From the IMG/VR virus record IMGVR_UViG_3300045977_000101, positions 1 through 40,728 of that record: a stretch of DNA of 40,728 bases, one strand, 5' to 3'. Of the stretch, positions 1 through 7,575 are shown in pieces (position 1 is the stretch's first letter; every line of letters starts with the position of its first letter). The notes under the pieces were generated by a model that was given only the letters and a program-made list of their open reading frames with translations, was not told the DNA's origin and did not search any database. This DNA comes from a virus. The position numbers and the translations under genes are program-made.

Positions 1-132
1 CTCTGCGCTTACGAACTTGCCGTGATCCGATCTGAGCGTGACGATCATCGTGTGCCTCTCTTTCGTGTGTTGTGCGCAGCACGAGCAAGGGACACAGCGA
101 GCGACGAACGACGAACGAACCAGCGTTCAGCT
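1..132. repeat. Terminal direct repeat, left copy
   Basis: These 132 bases recur at 40597-40728. Bases 1-126 are identical, position 127 is T here and G in the right copy, and the last five match. The first 48 bases are the start of the leftward gene at 38923-40644, whose ATG complement lies at 46-48. The repeat shows that the contig ends join, either because the molecule is circular or terminally redundant or because the assembler overlapped the ends. Confidence 0.95.
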
Positions 133-779
133 GGCGCACTGCTCGACGGGGCATCGAACAGTCCCAATCCCGACACCAGCTGCACGCTGGCCAGCCTCAC
201 AACATCAGGACATGGCCAGAGCCAGTCGTTACACCGAGCAACCGACACCAGCTGCAGGCCTGCCACGCTGTGAACGCCTGTGGCTGATGCGACTCAGACA
301 TCAGCGGACGCCAGCCACCGAGGCACCACACGAGCAAGCCTGCAGCCAGCCTCGTGGCCAGCTGGCCAGCGAGCACGCCTGCCAGCCTCACCACGCCACG
401 CGAGCAGGCCTGCAGGCCTCGTCGTATGGCCAGCCAGCCTGCGTCGTTCCTGAGGCCTGCCACGAGGCCAGCCAGAGGCCTCGGAACGTGTACGAATTAC
501 ACAGCCACGAGCAGGCCTGCCAGCCTCGCACAGGCCACGAGGCCTGCGAGGCAGGCTCACCAGCCACGAGCAGGCCTGATCGTCGTTCCTGAGGCCTGCC
601 AGAGGCCTTGCCTGCCAGCCAGCTGGCACCGAGGATCGGTGGCCTCGGCGCCAGCCAGCCAGCCTCGGTGACTCGGCCTCACTGCAGCCAGACGAGGCCA
701 GCCACGAGCACACCGACGAGCAGCACCACGAGCAGCACCACGAGGTGCCATCGCCGTGGCTCTGGCTCGTCGTCGAGGA
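133..779. other. Non-coding, repeat-rich intergenic region
   Basis: About 650 bases lie between the last tail-region gene (stop at 780) and the fascin/hydrolase gene, which starts at position 48 of the circle. Several frames are open, but the translations are low-complexity Ala/Arg/Cys strings without a ribosome binding site, so I read it as non-coding. It is full of CCAGCC, CGAGGCC, CTGCAG and AGGCCT words. It could hold a packaging site, an attachment site, or the leader of the hydrolase gene. No clear terminator hairpin with a T-run is visible. Confidence 0.7.
256..608. repeat. Cluster of ten AGGCCT palindromes
   Basis: AGGCCT starts at 256, 406, 414, 453, 476, 513, 540, 572, 592 and 603, which is ten copies in 353 bases. 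The palindrome sits inside longer shared words. CGTCGTTCCTGAGGCCTGCC occurs at 442-461 and 581-600, and GAGCAGGCCTG occurs at least three times. A related copy with TGGCCT lies at 35890-35906 in the other large non-coding region. Confidence 0.85.
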
Positions 780-1460
780 TCACGATTTGACTGCGCCTGT
801 CGTCGAGGCCTTGTGTGGTTCGACAGTCGGTGGTGCTGGTGTCTCGCCACCACCATCGGGAGGGACAGGTGCAGGCACCAGTACCCATCCATGCGTCGGC
901 GACCAGTAACCAACGAATGACCCATCACCGACTGGCACTGGTCCGACTGGATACACCGGAGGCATACCACCACCACCACCACCGGGCATCGGCAGCTGCG
1001 ATGGGAATGTCGGCACGTTCACGTTCGGAGGTGCACCGGGCAATCCCTGATCAGGCTTTCCCGGTCCCGGCCAGATCGACGGTGGCTGTCCCGGCAATCC
1101 CTGATCGGGATATCCCGGTCCCGGCCAGATCGTCGGTGGCTGTGGCAGTCCCTGATCAGGCCGACCAGGTGATGGCCAGATCGACGGTGGCTGTCCTCCC
1201 GGTGCAATCGGATGCGTAGGGAATCCCGGACCAGTCGAGGGATACGGTGGAACGGGAATCCCCCACGGTGGAGTGGTGCCACCGGGAGCAATCGGATTCG
1301 TCGGGAACACAGGCCAGCCGACACCGGGATAGATCGGAATCCCCCACGGTGGCGTGCTCCCTCCCGGTGCAATCGGATGCGTCGGAAATCCCGGTCCCTG
1401 TGACGGCATGTCACCCTCCCATGTCATCACACCTTGAATCGTTACTTGCTTGCTTGGCAT
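780..1460 (-). CDS. Proline-rich repeat protein (PDQGLP repeats)
   Basis: A 226-residue protein of unknown function. The chosen ATG (1460-1458) follows a GAGAGAGG ribosome binding site. A longer GTG form from 1598 is possible but would overlap the upstream gene. Most of the protein is Pro/Gly repeats: units such as PIAPGG-PPWGIP come first, then three copies of an IWPGPG-PDQGLP unit, then a five-glycine run and a compact end around GSFVGYWSPTHGW. PDQGLP-type repeat proteins occur in many environmental phages without a known role. The position after the fibre genes suggests a virion decoration, adhesion or lysis-region protein, which is inference. Confidence 0.8.
   Translation of the reverse strand: MPSKQVTIQGVMTWEGDMPSQGPGFPTHPIAPGGSTPPWGIPIYPGVGWPVFPTNPIAPGGTTPPWGIPVPPYPSTGPGFPTHPIAPGGQPPSIWPSPGRPDQGLPQPPTIWPGPGYPDQGLPGQPPSIWPGPGKPDQGLPGAPPNVNVPTFPSQLPMPGGGGGGMPPVYPVGPVPVGDGSFVGYWSPTHGWVLVPAPVPPDGGGETPAPPTVEPHKASTTGAVKS
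1041..1196 (-). repeat. Tandem repeat encoding PDQGLP units
   Basis: Three DNA units start near 1041, 1095 and 1146, giving periods of 54 and 51 bases. Each contains CCCTGATC and CCAGATCG. The repeats stay in frame and encode 17-18 residue Pro-rich units. A related CCCTGATC word encodes the single PDQGLP near the start of the mature protein at 2133-2801. Confidence 0.8.
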
Positions 1461-1555
1461 TGCGTAACCTCTCTCTGACTCCGTGATGGCCATCGTCTGG
1501 CTCGAGTAACGCACCACCACCGTTGAAACGCATCCGACTATCGAGCCACTGACAC

Positions 1556-2020
1556 TCACACCGACCGAGGCAACAATCGCACCGGCAGTCGGTGCCACCG
1601 TCGCACGAGTTCGACACGCAAACGCAGCAACACAGCATCAGCGTGCTGCACATGCACACGCAGTGCAGCACTACCACTCAGGCCAGCGAATGCCGCATCG
1701 AGCACACCGAGTGCCACGGCGATCCGAGTGGCATCAGGGAACGGACGTGCCAACGACTCGGCGATCTCTCGTGTGGCTCGTGACGCCTGCATCGCTTGAT
1801 CAACACGAAAGCCAGTGGCCACCGACACATCAGCCACGCGATCCACAGCTGCCACGAGTTCAGCTGCGATGAACTCGGCACGTGTCCACGCAGGCACACA
1901 CGCTGCACTGCCGATCAGCAGTCCGACCAGGAGCACGCGCACAGTGCTGGCCACGACGCGCAACGCAGCACCACTCGTGGAGAGAGGCACCACTACACGA
2001 AGGTGCAAGCCTCGTGGCAT
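1556..2020 (-). CDS. Putative small lipoprotein or membrane protein, possible lysis factor
   Basis: The ATG at 2020 gives 154 residues; an in-frame TTG at 2032 is also possible. Neither has a convincing ribosome binding site, so translation may be coupled to the 27-residue membrane peptide that stops at 2039. The N-terminal part has a hydrophobic stretch, VRVLLVGLLIGSAAC, ending in a cysteine like a lipoprotein signal, although serine at -3 is not ideal. A helical middle and an Ala/Leu-rich stretch follow. The Arg-rich last 15 residues look unnatural, and the -1 frame stays open with hydrophobic sequence (IVASVGVSVSGSIVG), so a frameshift near 1600 is possible. A spanin-like role would fit the location but is not shown. 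Confidence 0.45.
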   Translation of the reverse strand: MPRGLHLRVVVPLSTSGAALRVVASTVRVLLVGLLIGSAACVPAWTRAEFIAAELVAAVDRVADVSVATGFRVDQAMQASRATREIAESLARPFPDATRIAVALGVLDAAFAGLSGSAALRVHVQHADAVLLRLRVELVRRWHRLPVRLLPRSV

Positions 2021-2038
2021 CGTCGTGGCCAACTTCGA

Positions 2039-2122
2039 TCACACACGCTTGCCGAGGAAGATCACGAGCAGCACGAGGATCACCAACGTGAGCACGGCTT
2101 GAATCGTTCCGAAGTGTTCCAT
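2039..2122 (-). CDS. 27-residue single-pass membrane peptide
   Basis: A very short gene with a good signal, GAGGTAAGCGAG followed by ATG. The product has an N-terminal MEHFGT, a strongly hydrophobic core of about 17 Leu/Val/Ile residues, and a basic tail ending GKRV. It starts 11 bases after the stop of the secreted coiled-coil gene and precedes the putative lipoprotein. One membrane helix and this location suggest a pinholin-like or other lysis peptide. Function is inferred from position and shape only. Confidence 0.65.
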   Translation of the reverse strand: MEHFGTIQAVLTLVILVLLVIFLGKRV

Positions 2123-2132
2123 CTCGCTTACC

Positions 2133-2801
2133 TCACTGATTCGGTCGTGGTGGCGTGGCTGTCGGTGGTGCTGTGGTCGGTGGTGGTGTGCCGATCTCTG
2201 ACACTCGACGCAGCTGGCCGGTTTGCCAATCCATCTGCCAGCCGGGATTGCTACGCATGATGTCGAGATCAAGCGTGGTGCGTTCCTGCGACAGCATCAG
2301 CTGATTGATCTGCTGTTCCATTTGCGCCACGCGCAAACGCAGTGCGTGATTGTCGATACGCAACTGCATCACCTCAGGCAACACAGGTGCTGCTGTACCA
2401 GTCGGTGCCGTTTCGCTCGGTGCCTGCTGTGGCACAGGCGTATTCGACGGCAGCTGCGTCTGTGGTGCTGGTGCCGTGACACCAACGGGCAACGGCACTG
2501 GTGGCTGTACTGGCTGCACGATAGGTGCGTCAGCTGGCACATCCTTTGGATCGGGATGTGTCAGTGGTGGCTTACTCTCAGGCGGATGTGGTCCGTTCGG
2601 ATTCGGTGGTTTGCCTTCCTGTCCCGGTGGCACGGCAGGCCTTCCCGGTGCTGGCTGTCCAGGTGGTGTGATCGGTGGTTTGCCGGGATCGGTAGGCTTG
2701 CCGGGATTGTCTGGCTGTTTCGGTGGCAGTCCCTGATCCGGTTTCGCCTGCGCACCAGCCAGCAGCAGTGCAACCAGGAGAACGCTGATGGTGTTGATCA
2801 T
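2133..2801 (-). CDS. Secreted proline-rich coiled-coil protein
   Basis: 222 residues. The start is placed at MINTISVLLVALLLAGAQA, a typical Sec signal peptide with cleavage expected after AQA. It follows an AGAGAGG ribosome binding site, and the longer form would bury that signal. The mature protein begins KPDQGLPPK, runs through about 110 residues of Pro-rich PGKP/PPGQ sequence, then a helical stretch with coiled-coil spacing (LRIDNHALRLRVAQMEQQINQL), a GWQMDWQTGQL segment and a Pro/Thr-rich tail. It lies next to the fibre gene and the tiny membrane peptides. It may be a cell-envelope or lysis accessory, or be exported with virion proteins. Confidence 0.75.
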   Translation of the reverse strand: MINTISVLLVALLLAGAQAKPDQGLPPKQPDNPGKPTDPGKPPITPPGQPAPGRPAVPPGQEGKPPNPNGPHPPESKPPLTHPDPKDVPADAPIVQPVQPPVPLPVGVTAPAPQTQLPSNTPVPQQAPSETAPTGTAAPVLPEVMQLRIDNHALRLRVAQMEQQINQLMLSQERTTLDLDIMRSNPGWQMDWQTGQLRRVSEIGTPPPTTAPPTATPPRPNQ

Positions 2802-2818
2802 GTTGCGTTGCCTCTCTC

Positions 2819-5800
2819 TTACACACAGTTCTGCGAGTACAGCAGTCCCCACAGGTAATACAGATAGCAATTGGCACCAGCGTGATTCTTCACTGGTATA
2901 GCCACGCCATTATTGGCACCGACACCCCAATTAATGTAACCGAGTCGTGTGAGATCAGACGGGTCGAGCGCGATCACTCCGCCAGTCGCACCAACGAGAG
3001 GGATCGCAGGCAACGACAGATGGATGTTGGCAAACCTGTAAGACGGATGGCCGAGCCTCATGCGTCCATCGGTGTCAGGTCGAATGTACGAGTGCCACGA
3101 GTTCGTGACACCAGCAGCCTCGTACAACTTGAACACGATGCCCTCGTTCGTAAACGCCAGACCAGATGCACGCGTGCTGCCACTCTGTGACGTTGGCCCA
3201 TTGTTTACGATCTGGATGTGCGACGAATTGTCATCAAAGGATCCCATGCTGAGATCACCAATCGTCATCGATCCACCAGCACGAGTCGCCACGTGCGACA
3301 CACCACCAGACTCGGTCCACAACGTCAGCCATGGCTGCGTGCTGCCGAACGTGTCCACAATGCTGATCGCTCGTGACATATCCAATGACGTTCCACTGGC
3401 ACGCAACACCTGCAGACCATAGCTCGGTGTCAGCTGGTAAGTCGGCGACAGCACAGAACCAGTGAGCGTGATGTTTCCAGTGGTGCCGTTCATCGTCAGG
3501 TTGCACGCACCACCATAGATGCAGAACTCCAGACGATCTGAACGGAGCAACATGTTAGGCGTACCAGACACCGTGGCACCGAGGGCGATCACGCCACTAC
3601 CCATCCACAAACCACGATTGCCATCTGACTGGTAGATCGTGAAATCGTTATTGGCAGGATTGGCATGCATGCGCGTGGTGGTGTTTTGCATGATGCGAAA
3701 GCCGTTGCTTTCATCTGCGCTTACCCACATGCCAACTGGCTTGCCAGCTGCGAATCCATACGTCTCGGTTTTGTAGTCGTACAAGCCGATCAGATTGCCA
3801 CTCGCCCATCGAGGCTCTTGCTGATACCACTCGTTGCCAGAGGCGACCCATCCGACTACCGATGGCCCATTGATCGTGTTCGGTCGTTGAACCTGCAGAT
3901 AGTTCCAGTGCGCCTGCGCAGCGTCAGCACCGAGTTGATAGTCATAGATCGCGAGTTCACCAAAGTGCAATCCGTGTGAGTCACCAGCATTCGCCCATCC
4001 CACAATGGCTAGAGGCTGGCCAGTGCCTGTGGTATTCGCACCAGGTGCCTGACTCGGATGGTGATAGTCACGCTGAAAGATCGTGGTGGTGCCATCGTAA
4101 TAACCGGAGTATGTAGAACAGCCGTTGTAACTGTCCCATGCAAATATCAGGTATACCCATGTCTGATCAGGCACAGCACGACTCTGCCCACACACAGACT
4201 GCCAGCCACCAGTAGAGAGATTGGCGTAAACGTTATACGACGTTTTGCCAGCACCAGCACCCCATGCATACACCACGAAATTGGCCTCGACCGTTTCGTT
4301 GCCTGCCTGCCAGCGACGAATGACCGGCATGAAATCCTGTGCAGGCACACCAGTGTTGCCAGTGTGAATGATGAACTCGATTGTCCACGCGTAAGCAATG
4401 GATGTCGTTTCCAGTTCTTGCACACGCACTGGTGGCACGATCCAATCGTTTACGTCCGCACCAGTCGGTGTCGGTCCATACCATCCGCCGTAGATGTCGC
4501 CAGTGCGTGCACAGGCGTACCAGCCACAGCTACCAAAGTTCGTGCCGACACGTGCCACTGCTGATGTCTTTGGTCCGGTGTAGCCTCGTGGGCCAGCTGC
4601 AAGGTTCGGCGATGCTGCTGGTGGTGTCTCGTTAAACGTCCAGTACAGCACCGGCTTATCCGACAGCACAGCGTTACCGTACGAGAGCAGGCCACTTCCC
4701 TCGCTGAATATGTCGATCCATCGATCCATGCTCACGATGGCCGCACCAGCAGGCCACACGTTCGAGCCAGAGCCATCCTGGTTACGGTGCACAGTCACGG
4801 CATAGTCATCGTTATCGACACCGTTGCACTGCGATGGCAATGGGATCGCGCCAGTGCAATCGGCAATCGCACCACCAGACACTTTCACCACCTCATACTG
4901 TGGTTGATTCGTCGTGGCATTGAGGCCACGCATGATCAGAAGATCTGCGTAACGCGTGAACTTCGTTTTTGTGAAGATGACATCCCAATCGCCAGCCGTG
5001 CCTGATGTCGGCCTCGTGATCGTCGAGCCTCGGCCCACCTTTAAACTCGCCTCGGTATAGACCTGCGTCTCGTTGACAGCGAATGTCGAGGCTTTGAGTT
5101 CGCCGACGTTGAGCGTTGCGTAAGGCATCAGGTACGAACCGAGATTCGTATACAGCGCAGTGCGTGGCTCGACGTTGCGCACGCCCGGCCCGAACTGCGT
5201 AAAGTGCGACGACGCAATCGAGAACGCATCCGAACCAGACACACTAAGGTGCAGTGATGGGTAGATCGACGATCCTGACTTGTTAGCCACGATACGTGAG
5301 CCAGTACCATCCTGATACATCAACGCCACTGGTGCGTTCGCTGGATCGGCACCACCATACGCAGCGAAACCTGATACCTGGCTCGTGCCGTTCGGCATGG
5401 CTTGCACCACCGTGATGCCGTTCGCCACCGACGACACAAAGCCAGTGCGATTCGATTCACTGGCTGCACTGAAATCGGATCGAATGCGTCGGCCAGCTGC
5501 ACCACCGATCACCACGTCAGCATTTACGGTGGTGGTCGCATTGAACGTGGCACCAGCGTTGAACGTCCACGCACCAGCGATGGCCTCGGCCACGTCTCGT
5601 CGTGTGAACTGCGATGGCACATCACCAGTTGCCAGTGCTCGACGCACGAGATCTCCACTCGACGTGGTGAACACCACCGAGGTGCCACCAGTCGTCGCCA
5701 ATCCGTCGAGCCTCACCGTGCTGCCGACAGGCGTGGTCGGTTTCGGACCAACGGTCATCGAGGTGCCAACCACCTCCTGTGCATGAACGACAGCCACGCA

Positions 5801-5848
5801 GCTGCACGCACACAGCACAACCAGGAGCACACGCATTGCAGATCGCAT
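2819..5848 (-). CDS. Giant tail fibre-like protein with Sec signal peptide and LamG-like domain
   Basis: 1009 residues starting MRSAMRVLLVVLCACSCVAVVHAQ, a clear Sec signal peptide, which is unusual for a tail protein. The ATG lies 2 bases after the upstream stop, with GAGGAAGG as ribosome binding site. The mature N-terminus has Gly/Thr-rich sequence and fibre-like segments (AEAIAGAWTFNAGATFN). The middle, roughly residues 390-660, resembles a concanavalin/LamG fold, with VLYWTFNETPPAASPN near its start and GLHFGELAIYDYQL near its end. The last 350 residues contain repeated GNITLTGS, RMRLGHPSYRFANI and Gly-rich strands typical of phage fibres. The expected role is host recognition at the tail tip. 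Family assignment rests on motif likeness. Confidence 0.75.
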   Translation of the reverse strand: MRSAMRVLLVVLCACSCVAVVHAQEVVGTSMTVGPKPTTPVGSTVRLDGLATTGGTSVVFTTSSGDLVRRALATGDVPSQFTRRDVAEAIAGAWTFNAGATFNATTTVNADVVIGGAAGRRIRSDFSAASESNRTGFVSSVANGITVVQAMPNGTSQVSGFAAYGGADPANAPVALMYQDGTGSRIVANKSGSSIYPSLHLSVSGSDAFSIASSHFTQFGPGVRNVEPRTALYTNLGSYLMPYATLNVGELKASTFAVNETQVYTEASLKVGRGSTITRPTSGTAGDWDVIFTKTKFTRYADLLIMRGLNATTNQPQYEVVKVSGGAIADCTGAIPLPSQCNGVDNDDYAVTVHRNQDGSGSNVWPAGAAIVSMDRWIDIFSEGSGLLSYGNAVLSDKPVLYWTFNETPPAASPNLAAGPRGYTGPKTSAVARVGTNFGSCGWYACARTGDIYGGWYGPTPTGADVNDWIVPPVRVQELETTSIAYAWTIEFIIHTGNTGVPAQDFMPVIRRWQAGNETVEANFVVYAWGAGAGKTSYNVYANLSTGGWQSVCGQSRAVPDQTWVYLIFAWDSYNGCSTYSGYYDGTTTIFQRDYHHPSQAPGANTTGTGQPLAIVGWANAGDSHGLHFGELAIYDYQLGADAAQAHWNYLQVQRPNTINGPSVVGWVASGNEWYQQEPRWASGNLIGLYDYKTETYGFAAGKPVGMWVSADESNGFRIMQNTTTRMHANPANNDFTIYQSDGNRGLWMGSGVIALGATVSGTPNMLLRSDRLEFCIYGGACNLTMNGTTGNITLTGSVLSPTYQLTPSYGLQVLRASGTSLDMSRAISIVDTFGSTQPWLTLWTESGGVSHVATRAGGSMTIGDLSMGSFDDNSSHIQIVNNGPTSQSGSTRASGLAFTNEGIVFKLYEAAGVTNSWHSYIRPDTDGRMRLGHPSYRFANIHLSLPAIPLVGATGGVIALDPSDLTRLGYINWGVGANNGVAIPVKNHAGANCYLYYLWGLLYSQNCV

Positions 5849-5850
5849 GG

Positions 5851-7572
5851 TCAAACCTTCCTCACCGTGGCATGGCCCATCACACACTGCCGACTGCCAC
5901 TCGTGGTGCGCCACTGCAGCAGCACACCGTGCACGTCAGCTGGTGCAGCGAAGTTCACCGACTGGAAATCCCATGGTCCGATCAGCCGTTCACCGACAGC
6001 CGTTGTCGCGAGCAAGGCCAGTGCTTGCTGTGTCGTCTGATCGAGTAAACGAATCTCGGTGGTGCCTGCTGTCAGCTGGTACACAGGAACCATCAGCGTC
6101 CACTGGCCAGCCATACCAGCACCACCGAGCCACGTAGGCGATAGCTGTGGTGCGTCGTGCCATCGCGTGTTGTCGATGGTGTACACGGTGATGTTGTCGC
6201 CAGCGAGTCGAAACGTCGTGCCAGCTGGCAGGCCACCACCACCACCACCACCACCACCACTCGCAGGCGGAACACCACCACCAGTGCTCACGCTGCCACC
6301 ACCACCAGTGTTGCCAGATCGTTCCTTGAAATACTGTGTCCAGTCGCGACCGATTGCGCTTCCCTCCAGCAACGCCAGATCAATGCGTGGCTTGGCGTTT
6401 ACGCGTCCGACATCAGTGAGCAGCGTTGACTGCACGAGGTACTGGCCATTGATGCCACGCTCAGGAAACGAGCACAGGCCTTGCTGCCACGGATAGAAAC
6501 CTTGCGCAAACGTCGAGCACTCCAGTGCTCGTGGATTGTCCATGCGTGTGGAGAGTTCAGCATTCGACCAGGAGATCGCCTGCGCGATATCGGTTTGCTC
6601 GCTGGCAGTCAGCAACGCATCGATCACGTTGGCGAAGTTCCACGAGCCATCGGCGTTGCGTGTGCTCGGATCGAACACGCGCACGGTGACTGGCAGATCG
6701 ACACCATACGCCACGGTGACAGCTGCAGCTGCTGCCACAGGCGTGGCTGCGATCACTTGTGACTCGTTCACGTCGAACGTCCAGCGACCACCACCGATGG
6801 CGTGCGTCGTGCCACCTTCGATCACCTCGGTCGGTGGTGCCTCTTTCATCGGGATCACCGACAGAGGGAACACACGCACAGTGCCGTTACCTGTGTGCGC
6901 ATCCGTCCATGCAATGCGACCACTGCCACCAGTCGTGGTGAATACACGCGTGGCCTGTCGCAATCGCTGTCGCGACCAGGCCACGCCAGTAAGCACAACC
7001 GAACCACTCAGGCTCGTGAGATCGACTGGCGTACGCAGTGAGCCTGCAGACTGAAACGAAAAGACACGATCACCGTTTACACGCCACAACCAGCCTGTGA
7101 GTTTCTGCACCTCGTCGTAAATTGCGCCGATGCTTTGGCGCACGAACGTGAGTGCTGGCAGCATCGGACCACCAGACAAGGCACCGTTATTCGTCCAGCC
7201 TTTCGCACTCAAGTACGTGGCACGTATCCACTCGACGAGATCGAGCAACGGCATGGCTGGCACCTCGGCAGAGATCACCATGTCGTCGGCCTCGAAACGC
7301 CATCCCTGTGCGTCTACCGTTGTGACCGTCGAGCCACGAGGTGATCGATCAAACCGTTGCACACGCACGCTGATCACTTCGCCACCGAACTCCAGTGCAC
7401 CATCCTGCGTGATGTGCAACGTGTCGCCGTCGATCACGTTGAGTGCATCGGCATCGCCTGCGAGCAGTTCAAGCCGTGCCGATTCGATGGCACCGTCCTT
7501 GCGAATCTGCAAGGTGCGATACCTCACGAACTGGTTGCGCGTGATGCCGTTGACTGTGAACAGGAACGACAC
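5851..7572 (-). CDS. Tail tip/baseplate hub-like protein
   Basis: 573 residues from a GTG start with GCAGGAGCG upstream. It follows the tape measure gene, where siphoviruses place distal-tail and hub proteins. The N-terminus (MSFLFTVNGI...LQIRKDGAIESARLELLAG) and the alternating beta-rich sequence through residue 400 resemble gp27/Tal-like hub domains. A glycine-rich linker with a run of nine glycines (residues about 437-446) separates this from a C-terminal beta domain of about 120 residues ending QCVMGHATVRKV. It is probably a structural platform linking tail tube and fibre. No peptidase motif was noticed. Confidence 0.7.
   Translation of the reverse strand: MSFLFTVNGITRNQFVRYRTLQIRKDGAIESARLELLAGDADALNVIDGDTLHITQDGALEFGGEVISVRVQRFDRSPRGSTVTTVDAQGWRFEADDMVISAEVPAMPLLDLVEWIRATYLSAKGWTNNGALSGGPMLPALTFVRQSIGAIYDEVQKLTGWLWRVNGDRVFSFQSAGSLRTPVDLTSLSGSVVLTGVAWSRQRLRQATRVFTTTGGSGRIAWTDAHTGNGTVRVFPLSVIPMKEAPPTEVIEGGTTHAIGGGRWTFDVNESQVIAATPVAAAAAVTVAYGVDLPVTVRVFDPSTRNADGSWNFANVIDALLTASEQTDIAQAISWSNAELSTRMDNPRALECSTFAQGFYPWQQGLCSFPERGINGQYLVQSTLLTDVGRVNAKPRIDLALLEGSAIGRDWTQYFKERSGNTGGGGSVSTGGGVPPASGGGGGGGGGLPAGTTFRLAGDNITVYTIDNTRWHDAPQLSPTWLGGAGMAGQWTLMVPVYQLTAGTTEIRLLDQTTQQALALLATTAVGERLIGPWDFQSVNFAAPADVHGVLLQWRTTSGSRQCVMGHATVRKV
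6233..6260. repeat. CCA trinucleotide run encoding polyglycine
   Basis: About nine CCA units read as GGT on the coding strand make an uninterrupted glycine run in the hub-like protein. Shorter CCACCACC runs follow to about 6311. Copy number could change by slippage in steps of three, lengthening or shortening the linker without breaking the frame. Confidence 0.85.
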
Positions 7573-7575
7573 GGA

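Noticed and set aside
38-592. Several open frames in the left non-coding region
   Set aside because: They read only repeat-derived Ala/Arg/His/Cys strings, start without ribosome binding sites, and exist on both strands at once.
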